Of a stretch of 9,138 nt of DNA, positions 1 to 6,670 are shown in pieces; the first letter of the stretch is position 1, and each line of letters starts with the position of its first letter. The notes beneath the pieces are model-generated. The model saw nothing but the letters and a program-made list of their open reading frames with translations. It had not been told where the DNA came from and searched no databases. The translations under genes and the position numbers were made by a program. Source of the DNA: Spirochaetaceae bacterium (lineage in GTDB: Bacteria > Spirochaetota > Spirochaetia > Treponematales > Breznakiellaceae); assembly GCA_031279895.1 (NCBI GenBank), contig JAITHR010000138.1, forward strand, positions 1-9,138, written 5' to 3'.

Positions 1-46
1 CCCCCCGCCCGCCACACTCTGTCCCCACCCGACGCTCTTCCGATCT
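1..46 (+). other. Illumina sequencing adapter left on the contig end (artefact)
   Basis: Bases 14-46 align without gaps to the 33-nt Illumina TruSeq read-1 adapter (recalled). The last 16 bases, GACGCTCTTCCGATCT, are exact. The three mismatches, at 21, 26 and 29, give G or C in place of T or A. Bases 1-13 are almost pure C/G and could be a badly read remnant of the adjoining P5 sequence, but that part is not secure. This stretch should not be read as genomic DNA. The tandem array starts immediately after it, so the assembly probably stopped here because it could not extend through the repeat. Confidence 0.93.
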
Positions 47-403
47 AAAGCGGAGAGGAGTGGTGGTAAAGCGGGGAGGCGTGGTGCCGAAACGGAGAGG
101 TGTGGTGGTAAGGCGGGAAGGCGTGGTGGTAAGGCGGGGCGGCGTGGTGGTAAAGCGGGGCGGCGCGGTGGTAAAGCGCGGCGGTGTGGTGGTAAGGCGC
201 GGCGGCGTGGTGGTAAGGCGCGGAGACGTGGTGGTAAGGCGGGGCGGTGTGGTGGTAAGGCGGGGCGGTGTGGCGACAATGCGGGGAGACGTGGTGGTAA
301 AGCGCGGCGGTGTGGTGGTAAGGCGCGGCGGCGTGGTGGTAAGGCGCGGCGGTGTGGTGCTAAGGCGCGGCGGCGTGGTGGTAAGGCGGGGAGGGAAGCT
401 ATG
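47..403 (+). repeat. 21-bp tandem repeat array, 17 units
   Basis: From the adapter junction to 403 the sequence is 17 consecutive 21-bp units (17 x 21 = 357 bp) without indels. Each unit starts AARGCG and most end in GTGGTGGT. Three units, starting at 194, 320 and 362, are identical. The others differ mostly at the middle positions (CGG or AGA/AGG) and in C/T or A/G changes. The first three units and the last are the most degenerate. Because 21 is a multiple of three, one frame stays open from a GTG at 60 and would encode a 7-residue repeat of the type VVVRRGG. I see no credible gene in this. The array lies on a contig end, so its true copy number in the genome is unknown. Confidence 0.93.
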
Positions 404-525
404 AAACCGCCGGAGGCTGCGCGAAGCGTAGCCGCGCCTAATCAGCAACCGGCGAAGTAAACGGACACGGTGTTGCACTACTTGGAAACAACAGGCGGCC
501 ATATTGTGCCACCGGCGCCGCCGGT

Positions 526-741
526 GGACACGGTGTTGCACTACTTGGAAACAACAGGCGGCCCTGTTTGAAATCGTCGGAGGCTGCCGCCTGAAGGGTG
601 CGGAGGCTACTGCGCATAACAACGCACAGCTTTCAAACCGCCCGCCGTTGCGCGAAGCGTAGCCGCGCCTTAACAGTAGCCGGTAACGTAACTGGACTAG
701 GTGTTGCACTACTTGGAAACAACAGGCGGCCATATTGTGCC
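526..741 (+). repeat. 216-bp direct duplication, copy 1
   Basis: This segment recurs at 799-1014 with a constant 273-bp offset. I count six substitutions (at 574, 641, 692, 693, 698 and 735) and no indels, or about 97% identity. It carries two B modules and one A module. The near identity points to a recent segmental duplication inside the repeat block, or to gene-conversion-like homogenisation. Confidence 0.9.
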
Positions 742-798
742 ACCGGCGCCGCCGGCGCGAAGCGTAGCCGCGCCTTAACAGCAATCGGCGAAGTAAAC

Positions 799-1014
799 GG
801 ACACGGTGTTGCACTACTTGGAAACAACAGGCGGCCCTGTTTGAAACCGTCGGAGGCTGCCGCCTGAAGGGTGCGGAGGCTACTGCGCATAACAACGCAC
901 AGCTTTCAAACCGTCCGCCGTTGCGCGAAGCGTAGCCGCGCCTTAACAGTAGCCGGTAACGTAAACGGACAAGGTGTTGCACTACTTGGAAACAACAGGC
1001 GGCCATACTGTGCC
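799..1014 (+). repeat. 216-bp direct duplication, copy 2
   Basis: This is the second copy of 526-741. Its right part (from about 881), extended to 1030, is also the stretch that recurs inverted at 8318-8467 on the far side of the gene block. Confidence 0.9.
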
Positions 1015-1030
1015 TCCGCCGCCGGCGGTT
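881..1030 (+). repeat. Inverted repeat flanking the gene block, left copy
   Basis: The reverse complement of 8318-8467 aligns to this stretch without gaps; position x pairs with 9348 minus x. Identity is about 80% overall. It is highest over module A (17/18), module B (28/32) and the last 34 bases, 997-1030, where I find one mismatch (33/34). The interval between A and B is poorly conserved, but the 48-bp A-to-B distance is kept. Confidence 0.88.
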
Positions 1031-1094
1031 GCACCACTTTGAAGTAACAGGCGGCCATGTTTGAAACCGTCGGAGACGGCGGAGACGGTGGGGC

Positions 1095-1123
1095 TTGTAT
1101 AACATGGCGCGAGTCATTAAAAT
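1095..1123 (+). promoter_or_regulatory. Putative sigma70-type promoter for the 1155 gene
   Basis: TTGTAT (1095-1100) and TAAAAT (1118-1123) are separated by 17 bp. The -10 matches the consensus at 5 of 6 positions and the -35 at only 3 of 6. It lies just downstream of the repeat block and about 30 bp ahead of the start codon. This is a pattern match only. Confidence 0.4.
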
Positions 1124-1154
1124 ACGGTAAAGAGGGGATAATTGAGGAGACAGT

Positions 1155-3194
1155 ATGGCAAAAGAAAAGGCGATATACGCGCCCGGCGAACTTAATCGGG
1201 TGCGGCAGAATTTAGGCGACATGAACGCGGATGAAGCGAAACGCATGGCGGAAGTTCTTGGCGGGGAAGTGGGGGTGGAGAAAAACCCGGAACCGCCGAA
1301 AAGCCCGCCGAAAACCCGGGAGCGCGCCCAACCGATGCGGCGTGTCGAGGTCCTTGCGGATGAAAGCGAGCAGGGGAGCGGGCCGGGCAGGGGGGGATCT
1401 AAAAAGAGCGGCGCCGCCAAAAAGACGGACCCGGAGGACGACCCGAACGTACCGATCGAACTCCGCAACTCCGAGCGGTTCAGAATGGACCGGTATGAGG
1501 CGCAAAGTCCCTTTGAGATAAAGTCCCTGCCCCAGCTTGCAGCGTCGTTTTTTTCTTTCATCAAGAAAAGCCCGGATTATGTAAGCGCCAGTTTTATAAA
1601 CAACAAGCTTGACGGGTATTACAAGGTCATAGAGCTTCTCGTGGTTTCAACCAGAACGCTTCTGCCGCGCAACAACCTGCGTAACAACGAGCAGATGAAG
1701 AAAATGTCGCCCTTTATGTTTTCCATTCTCGACGTTATCCGGCACTGGAATATCGAGCGGATAAGCAGCGACATGGCCCGTATGCAGTCCCGCCCCAAGA
1801 CCGTCAAAGTCGGCGACCTGGTGGAGATACTGCGGGCGGTGTATAAACCCCTGGTCATCCTTGAGCTGCTGGACTACGAAACCCATATCAAAGGCGCCTA
1901 TAAACTGCTCTATAAAATCCTTTACATCGATAACCCCATCGAGGCGAAAGACAAGTATCAGGAGCATATCCGCTCGGCGCTGGGCGCCTATGACACGGTA
2001 TCCAGAAATATCCACTACCTTCTGTACCCCCTGCTTCTCAAACTGCTCTCCAATAGATGGCTCCCGTACCAGCGGTTCTTCCTTGAGCGGCGGGGCCGGT
2101 TTCTGGCGTTTCTTAACATAACTGACAAAGACCGCATCTCGCCGGAAAACATAAACCAGAAAAGCATAGAGGAAATGCCCAGGGAAGAGGCGGCGGCGGA
2201 GGTCAAGGCGCAGGAGAAGCCGGAAGCCGAAGCCCGCCGGAGCGCCCAGGACAACGAGCGGAAAGCGGTGGATCGGGGGCTGCGCACCCTAGAGTCCCTC
2301 TTTCCCCAGGCCGGTTGGGAAAAAGCCGAAACCTACCCCGATATGTACGGGTACTTCGCCAAGTCCCTTGACTTAAAGAAGGGGTACGAGCTTATCTCCC
2401 CGACGGACCCGCTCCTCCAGGCGATAATACTCATTCGGGTTATCGAGGAGCTTATCTCCGCGCTCCGGTACGTCGTCTTTGAGAACACCGACGGAATAGA
2501 CGGCCACCTTGAGGAAATCATCAACGGCTGGCGGGAATACGTGATAAATTTCACCCAGGAGTACCTTGCCCGCCTCATCGAATACTGCCAGCTCCTGGAA
2601 ACCTCTCAGGATTCCCGCAAGAACAACTACGCGAAGCGCCTCTATTCGGAGCTCCAGTGGATTAAGCGCCTGGCTTTCTTCCCCCATTACCGCTTTGAAA
2701 ACATCATGGCCACCTCGGTTAAAAAGAGCGTTGTCCCGCCGGTGTTTCCCGAAATACGGAAACTGCGGAGATACCTTACCGTGGCGGCCTCAAGCGTCGA
2801 GCAGGCGAGCAAACAGGGCGGGCCGGAGAAACAGATCCCCTGCAAGGGCATCGCCAACCCCTGGGCGCCCTATAACTTTCAGGTGGCGTCCAACCCCCTT
2901 GCCATGCGGCTCGACGGGCTTTTGGGGCCGGCCAAACGGAACAACGCCTCGCTCATCTATTTTACCCTCTCGGTGGTTACGGTGCTGGATTATTTCGTCA
3001 ACAACCCCGACAGCTGGGCCTATCAGAACAATGACGCCAACCTGTTCCGCAGCGTTGACGGCGAAGGGATTATACCGCAGTTCGGGGTGGACGACAAAAT
3101 AGACGCGGATATGCTTTTCAAACACGTTATAAAAGCCCGCCAGAAAGAAAAGAAAGAGCAGAAGCCCCAGGCCCAGCCTCCCCAAAAGGGATAA
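1155..3194 (+). CDS. Conserved-type spirochaetal protein of unknown function, 679 residues
   Basis: I do not recognise a named family. The ATG at 1155 is supported by AGGAGA at 1146-1151. There is no signal peptide and no clear membrane helix, so a cytoplasmic protein is likely. Residues about 40-105 are a charged, Pro/Gly/Lys-rich and probably disordered linker. Residues about 106-335 are a helical segment rich in aromatic and Leu residues. Residues about 339-372 form an acidic/basic Glu-Ala-Lys-Arg stretch that could be a helical linker or short coiled coil. A second helical domain follows to about 660. The tail is Lys/Gln/Pro-rich. The reading frame is intact, and codon use resembles the genes downstream. 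It stands apart from them by about 130 bp that contain a separate promoter candidate. A scaffold or adaptor role would be a guess, and no catalytic motif is visible. Confidence 0.9.
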   Translation: MAKEKAIYAPGELNRVRQNLGDMNADEAKRMAEVLGGEVGVEKNPEPPKSPPKTRERAQPMRRVEVLADESEQGSGPGRGGSKKSGAAKKTDPEDDPNVPIELRNSERFRMDRYEAQSPFEIKSLPQLAASFFSFIKKSPDYVSASFINNKLDGYYKVIELLVVSTRTLLPRNNLRNNEQMKKMSPFMFSILDVIRHWNIERISSDMARMQSRPKTVKVGDLVEILRAVYKPLVILELLDYETHIKGAYKLLYKILYIDNPIEAKDKYQEHIRSALGAYDTVSRNIHYLLYPLLLKLLSNRWLPYQRFFLERRGRFLAFLNITDKDRISPENINQKSIEEMPREEAAAEVKAQEKPEAEARRSAQDNERKAVDRGLRTLESLFPQAGWEKAETYPDMYGYFAKSLDLKKGYELISPTDPLLQAIILIRVIEELISALRYVVFENTDGIDGHLEEIINGWREYVINFTQEYLARLIEYCQLLETSQDSRKNNYAKRLYSELQWIKRLAFFPHYRFENIMATSVKKSVVPPVFPEIRKLRRYLTVAASSVEQASKQGGPEKQIPCKGIANPWAPYNFQVASNPLAMRLDGLLGPAKRNNASLIYFTLSVVTVLDYFVNNPDSWAYQNNDANLFRSVDGEGIIPQFGVDDKIDADMLFKHVIKARQKEKKEQKPQAQPPQKG

Positions 3195-3221
3195 ACAGGC
3201 GGCGGGTCGGCGCGCCGGCGC

Positions 3222-3250
3222 TTGCGCCCGGAGAGCGGGTGTGCTATAGT
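3222..3250 (+). promoter_or_regulatory. Putative sigma70-type promoter for the small CxxC gene and cysS
   Basis: TTGCGC (3222-3227) and TATAGT (3245-3250) are separated by 17 bp. The -10 matches the consensus at 5 of 6 positions and is preceded by TGTGC. It sits in the only sizeable intergenic gap between the first gene and the following run, about 75 bp ahead of the small gene, so it could drive the whole downstream cluster. No T-box-like leader fits in the gap. Confidence 0.45.
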
Positions 3251-3272
3251 GTGTCAAAAGCCGATACATAGG

Positions 3273-3316
3273 GTACGGTATATGAAGTACGGTATGTATG
3301 TGTTATGTATGTATGG
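3273..3316 (+). repeat. Short direct repeats in the leader of the small CxxC gene
   Basis: GTACGGTAT occurs at 3273-3281 and 3287-3295. It is followed by TATGTATG at 3293-3300 and again at 3304-3311, the latter running on into another TATG. This AT-rich patch contrasts with its GC-rich surroundings. It contains several ATG triplets upstream of the favoured start codon. Confidence 0.6.
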
Positions 3317-3327
3317 AGGAAACCAAT

Positions 3328-3480
3328 ATGGGCGCAGTAGCTTGTGAGCGGTGCGGCACGGTAATGGCCGATGATCAGGTAAAACATGGGGACTGTCAGC
3401 AATGTTCCTTATGCGACAAGTGCGTGGCTGATTATATCGAAAAAGACTGTAAGGATTGCAAGAAAAAAGAAGGGGCGTAG
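3328..3480 (+). CDS. Small cysteine-rich (four CxxC) zinc-ribbon-like protein
   Basis: The favoured product has 50 residues. An in-frame ATG at 3298 would add ten residues (including two more Cys), but GGAGGA at 3315-3320 lies 7 nt before the ATG at 3328 and decides that start. Eight of the 50 residues are Cys, arranged as C6xxC9, C23xxC26, C29xxC32 and C41xxC44. The middle reads CQQCSLCDKC. Paired CxxC motifs usually bind zinc, so a two-site zinc-ribbon or small metal-binding protein is likely. There is no signal peptide, and the C-terminus is Lys-rich. It ends 18 nt before cysS and is probably co-transcribed with it. Because it precedes a cysteinyl-tRNA synthetase, a cysteine-sensing leader role is also conceivable, though it is long for a leader peptide. 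The exact family is not recognised. Confidence 0.75.
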   Translation: MGAVACERCGTVMADDQVKHGDCQQCSLCDKCVADYIEKDCKDCKKKEGA

Positions 3481-3498
3481 ATCAAAGCGGAGGGTTCC

Positions 3499-4971
3499 AT
3501 GTCGCTTACGTTGTTTAACACGCTGGGACGGGAGTTGCAGGTCTTTAAACCCATTGCCGCCGGCAAAGTGGGCTTTTACGGGTGCGGCCCTACCGTCTAT
3601 AATTACGCCCATATCGGCAACCTGCGCGCGTATGTGCTTCACGACGTTCTGGTGAGAACCTTGCGGCGCATGGGCTTTGCGGTAACCCATGTGATGAACA
3701 TTACCGATGTGGGCCATCTTTCCGGCGATACCGACGACGGGGATGACAAAATGGTAAGGAGCGCCCAGGAGCGGGGAAAAAGCGTGCTTGAAGTGGCCGA
3801 ATTCTACGCCCGCGCTTTTTTTAACGATACCCGCCGCCTGCATATCACGCCGCCTACGGTGATATGCCGGGCGACCGAGCATATTGACGAGATGATCGGC
3901 CTTATCAAACGGATAGAGGCCAAAGGGTTCACCTACTCCGCCGCCGGCAATCTCTACTTTGATATTACCAAGTTTCCCCGCTACGGGGACCTCGCCCGCC
4001 TGCGCCTCGGGGACCTTAAAGCCGGCGCCCGTACCGGCGTGGATGAAAACAAGCGCAACCCCCAGGATTTCGTGCTCTGGTTCACCAAAAGCAAGTTTGA
4101 AAATCAGGCTTTGGTGTGGGAAAGCCCCTGGGGAACCGGTTACCCGGGATGGCATATCGAATGCTCGGCCATGAGTATCAAGTACCTGGGGGAAACCTTT
4201 GACATCCACGCCGGCGGTATCGACCACGTCGCTATCCATCATACCAACGAGATTGCCCAGAGCGAAGCAGCCACAGGCCGGCATCCGTGGGTAAACTACT
4301 GGGTTCATAACGAGTTTCTCGTGTTGGATCGGGGGAAAATGTCCAAGTCCTCCGGCGGATTTCTCACCCTCCAAAGCCTCGTGGACGCGGGCTACGACCC
4401 GCTGGATTACCGGTACTTTCTTTTGGGAGGGCATTACCGCAGCCAGCTTCAGTTTTCATACCAGGCCCTTGAAAGCGCCCGAAACGCCCGCAAGTCCCTG
4501 ATGGACAGGATTATGGATAAAGCCGCGTCCCTGGGCGCCGGCCCCCTGCCGGAGCCGGAACCGAAGGCCCTTGAGTCCCTGTCCCAAAGCAAAGCCGGAA
4601 CCTATATCGAATCTTTCAACAAAGCAATGGAAGACGACCTCTCCACGCCCAGGGGTTTGGCCGAGCTTTGGGGGCTTCTGCGGGATTCCGACTCGAGTCC
4701 GCAGGAGGCTTTGCTGGGCGCCTTTGATATGGACAGGGTGCTGGGCCTTAACCTTGCCGCGGAAGCGGAGAGAAGGCGGTCCCCGCCGGTCCCTGACGAA
4801 CTCAAAGACGAAATCGAGCGTCTGGTGGCCGAACGCGCCCGGGCAAAGCGGGACAAGGACTTCGCCGCAGCCGACCGCATCCGCGAGACCCTCAAAAATA
4901 AAGGCGTCACAGTGGAAGACCGCCCAGGGGGTACCGTGTGGCGCTGTGAAGGGCAGGCGTCCCAATCCTGA
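3499..4971 (+). CDS. cysS: Cysteinyl-tRNA synthetase
   Basis: This class I aminoacyl-tRNA synthetase charges tRNA-Cys with cysteine, using ATP, in the cytoplasm. The 490-residue length is typical for bacteria. The N-terminal Rossmann fold carries the HIGH-type motif as HIGN (residues about 38-41) within [12 protein letters not shown]. The KMSKS loop is at 280-284. Expected zinc ligands are present: C29 in GFYGCGPT, C222 in GWHIECSAM, and the His/Glu of the [15 protein letters not shown] segment. The C-terminus has the usual helical tail with [15 protein letters not shown], then the EDRPGGTVW end. The ATG at 3499 is preceded by GGAGGG at 3489-3494, a short 4-nt spacing. The sigma factor gene follows after 24 nt. 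In T. pallidum, as I recall it, cysS is also followed by a sigma-24 gene, which suggests a lineage-conserved order. Confidence 0.98.
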   Translation: MSLTLFNTLGRELQVFKPIAAGKVGFYGCGPTVYNYAHIGNLRAYVLHDVLVRTLRRMGFAVTHVMNITDVGHLSGDTDDGDDKMVRSAQERGKSVLEVAEFYARAFFNDTRRLHITPPTVICRATEHIDEMIGLIKRIEAKGFTYSAAGNLYFDITKFPRYGDLARLRLGDLKAGARTGVDENKRNPQDFVLWFTKSKFENQALVWESPWGTGYPGWHIECSAMSIKYLGETFDIHAGGIDHVAIHHTNEIAQSEAATGRHPWVNYWVHNEFLVLDRGKMSKSSGGFLTLQSLVDAGYDPLDYRYFLLGGHYRSQLQFSYQALESARNARKSLMDRIMDKAASLGAGPLPEPEPKALESLSQSKAGTYIESFNKAMEDDLSTPRGLAELWGLLRDSDSSPQEALLGAFDMDRVLGLNLAAEAERRRSPPVPDELKDEIERLVAERARAKRDKDFAAADRIRETLKNKGVTVEDRPGGTVWRCEGQASQS

Positions 4972-4995
4972 CTATGTAACGGTTGAGGGAAAACG

Positions 4996-5559
4996 TTGTT
5001 TTTAAGGAAGAAGGAAGCGCGGCGCGACGAAAGGCTTCCCCAACCGGCGGCGGCGCGTACCGAGTTCCGCGCCATGTACGAGACCGTATTTCCGATACTG
5101 TTCCGGGTAGCCTACCGTATTGCCAACAGCGAAGAAGCTGCGGAAGATCTTTGTCAGGAGGCTTTTTCCCGACTGTATGAAAAAAACATGGTTTTTCCCA
5201 ATCCCGAAGAGGCGAAATACTGGCTTATCCGCGTGGTTAAAAACGCCTCGCTCAATTACGCGAAACGCAAAGACAGAGAACGGAAAGCATACCAGAAAGC
5301 CTTCCGCGAAGACACGAGGAGCGTCGATACGGAGGAACACCTCTTTATTAAACAGCAGACCCAAAAGGAAATACGGGAAGCTCTGGAAAAACTGCCGGAA
5401 AATCTGCGCGTTGTGTTGATATTAAAAGAATACGGGGATCTGAATTATAAAGAAATCGGGCGTGCCCTTGGCATAAGCGAGGGAAACGTAAAAGTTCGGG
5501 TATTCAGAGCCCGGGAACGGTTGGCCGGGCTTTTAGCATTAGCAAAGGATGGTTCGTAA
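4996..5559 (+). CDS. rpoE: ECF-type RNA polymerase sigma factor (sigma-24/RpoE-like)
   Basis: The 187-residue product has the two-domain layout of extracytoplasmic-function sigma factors, which redirect RNA polymerase to a stress or envelope regulon. Region 2 covers about residues 25-92 and includes the AEDLCQEAF helix (49-57), which binds core polymerase. Region 4 covers about 122-176, with LPENLRVVLILKEYGDLNYKEIG and the helix-turn-helix GISEGNVKVRVFRARERL that reads the -35 element. The start is a TTG at 4996, chosen because GAGGGA (4985-4990) lies 5 nt before it. An internal ATG (residue 27) would cut into region 2. A TTG start would reduce translation. The stop codon overlaps the next ATG by one base (TAATG), typical of a sigma/anti-sigma pair. 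The symbol follows family naming; the exact ECF subgroup is not determined. Confidence 0.95.
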   Translation: MFLRKKEARRDERLPQPAAARTEFRAMYETVFPILFRVAYRIANSEEAAEDLCQEAFSRLYEKNMVFPNPEEAKYWLIRVVKNASLNYAKRKDRERKAYQKAFREDTRSVDTEEHLFIKQQTQKEIREALEKLPENLRVVLILKEYGDLNYKEIGRALGISEGNVKVRVFRARERLAGLLALAKDGS

Positions 5560-6134
5560 TGTGTCCTGATTATCAAATTCTTTCTGTGTACTTTGATGGA
5601 GAGCTGCCTTCTCCATGGAAAGAGAAACTGGAAGCCCACCTCGGCTCCTGCCCCGTCTGTCAGGCCCGATTTGAGCGGCTGCGGCGCTGCTCCGAGGCGC
5701 TGCGGGGGCCGGCTTCCGTGCGGGAATCCCAGGCGGACCTCTTAACCGCGGCGCGGGAGCGGGTCTGGCGGCGGCTGCGCTTTCTGGACCGGAGAACCTG
5801 CCGGCGGAAAGAGGATCCCGCCCTCTGGGGGCGCACGGTCTCGCTGCCCCTTCCCGCGCTGGCCGCCGCAGTCGCGCTTCTCGCGCTGGCCTTCGCCTTC
5901 GCGCTTACCCGCCGGCCTCCGCCGGCGTTCCCGAATCAGGATCCTATGGCCGCTTCGGGAACCCAGGGCATTGTGCCGGTCTCGGATATGACCAGCGTCC
6001 TCCAGTATCTGGGAAACCAGGACTCCACCGATATTGTGATAATCCGGCTTCCAGAAAGCAAAAACTTCTCCTGCACCGGAGAGCCTACCATTCTCAAAGC
6101 GGCGGATTACTCAAGGAGACTCGATACCCGATGA
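5559..6134 (+). CDS. Membrane anti-sigma factor with zinc-binding N-terminus
   Basis: The 191-residue product is the likely partner that sequesters the upstream sigma factor. Residues 1-45 hold a ZAS/zf-HC2-type motif, H27-x3-C31-x2-C34 (HLGSCPVC), and C2 is a possible fourth ligand. A basic Arg-rich linker leads to a single hydrophobic helix at about 94-116, followed by RR. This gives a cytoplasmic sigma-binding domain and a periplasmic tail of about 75 residues. The tail has one Cys and no recognisable domain. The start codon overlaps the sigma stop by one base, and a weak GGA lies 9 nt upstream, so translational coupling would keep the two proteins in balance. The tail may be the sensor or a proteolysis target, but no site can be pointed to. 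Confidence 0.9.
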   Translation: MCPDYQILSVYFDGELPSPWKEKLEAHLGSCPVCQARFERLRRCSEALRGPASVRESQADLLTAARERVWRRLRFLDRRTCRRKEDPALWGRTVSLPLPALAAAVALLALAFAFALTRRPPPAFPNQDPMAASGTQGIVPVSDMTSVLQYLGNQDSTDIVIIRLPESKNFSCTGEPTILKAADYSRRLDTR

Positions 6135-6670
6135 GGAGACGGCAATGGCTACCCACCGCCATAGGGAGCCTGCTGTTTCTCGCGGCAGGCGCGTCCTCCC
6201 AGGAGCTTTCCCTTGAGGAACTCCTCCCCGGTATCAAAGAGCGGGCAGTGGTGTTGGATATAGTTGCCAGAGTGATAGAGAGAAACCAGCAGGAAGTATG
6301 GCACTCGGCCAATTCCAAAGTAACCATTCCGGGCCGGCCTGTGGGCTTAAAACTGGTGGGAACCAATATCGTGGTGGCTGCCCAGTTTACCCCCTACCTT
6401 CGGGAAAACGGGAACAACGTGCTGGTGGCCCAGGGGCAGATCTGGATAGACGTTCCCAATCAGGGCATTCGGTATCAGACAACCCTGCAAACCATTGCCC
6501 TTGAGTTCGGGGAACCGGTCTACTTCTTCCCGTTAGGTTCGGCGGAAGACGAGGCGCGCATCGAGATACAGATACGCCTCCGCCCCTATCCTGCGGCGCC
6601 GCCGCCCTCCGAAGAAACCCCCGCGCCCGCGCCGCCGCGGGGGGACGGGCAAGAAAAGCCCGGGTTATGA
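6131..6670 (+). CDS. Secreted/periplasmic protein of unknown function
   Basis: The 179-residue product has a clear Sec signal peptide: RRR at the start, a hydrophobic core LPTAIGSLLFLAAG, and a likely cleavage after about residue 23 (ASS|Q). No lipobox cysteine is present. The mature part, to about residue 150, alternates short polar and beta-prone stretches (for example GLKLVGTNIVVAAQF and GQIWIDVPNQGIRYQTTLQ), suggesting a small beta-rich domain. The last 25 residues are Pro/Ala/Glu-rich and probably disordered. The ATG overlaps the anti-sigma stop by four bases (ATGA). An AAGGAGA sits rather far upstream (about 11 nt). I do not recognise the family. Its place between an anti-sigma factor and a surface lipoprotein suggests an envelope role, perhaps in sensing or as a partner of the next protein. 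Confidence 0.85.
   Translation: MRRRQWLPTAIGSLLFLAAGASSQELSLEELLPGIKERAVVLDIVARVIERNQQEVWHSANSKVTIPGRPVGLKLVGTNIVVAAQFTPYLRENGNNVLVAQGQIWIDVPNQGIRYQTTLQTIALEFGEPVYFFPLGSAEDEARIEIQIRLRPYPAAPPPSEETPAPAPPRGDGQEKPGL

Larger units (their letters stand above)
404..1088 (+). repeat. Mosaic of interspersed repeat modules (left block)
   Basis: This gene-free stretch is built from a few recurring modules. Module A (GCGAAGCGTAGCCGCGCC) is exact at 421-438, 652-669, 757-774 and 925-942. Module B, 32 bp beginning GGTGTTGCACTACTTGG, is exact at 469-500, 532-563, 700-731, 805-836 and 973-1004, with a diverged copy at 1027-1056. Wherever an exact A is present, the next B starts exactly 48 bp after it. A third module around TGAAACCGTCGGAG follows several B copies. 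Successive exact B starts are 63, 168, 105 and 168 bp apart, all multiples of 21. Module A can fold weakly (GCGC paired with GCGC). I see no transposase, tRNA or convincing coding sequence. Confidence 0.9.

Noticed and set aside
60..404. Open frame of 114 codons encoding a VVVRRGG-type heptapeptide repeat
   Set aside because: It is a by-product of an indel-free 21-bp tandem repeat. It starts with GTG inside the repeat, 14 bases after adapter sequence, and another forward frame is open too.
598..867. Open frame of 89 codons containing two GVALLGNNRRP segments
   Set aside because: It lies wholly inside repeat modules, and its repeats are the translated 32-bp module. The same module also occurs outside any open frame. 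There is no good ribosome binding site.
404..1056. Possible CRISPR array, because of regularly recurring 18- and 32-bp units
   Set aside because: Intervals vary from 31 to 136 bp, several intervals are themselves repeated, and no cas gene is present.
404..1154. tRNA or other structured RNA gene in the left block
   Set aside because: Small hairpins such as GCGC...GCGC are present, but no cloverleaf, T-loop or other known RNA signature was seen.
3211..3228. GC-rich hairpin (GGCG-CTTG-CGCC) as a terminator after the 1155 gene
   Set aside because: The stem is only 4 bp, no T-run follows, and it overlaps the candidate -35 element.
3298..3327. Longer start for the CxxC protein
   Set aside because: The ATG at 3298 has no Shine-Dalgarno and lies in an AT-rich repeat leader. 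The ATG at 3328 has GGAGGA at ideal distance. The longer form cannot be fully excluded.
3409..4434. 341-codon open frame on the - strand opposite cysS
   Set aside because: It is antisense to a clear cysteinyl-tRNA synthetase, has no recognisable domain, and is typical of shadow frames in GC-rich DNA.
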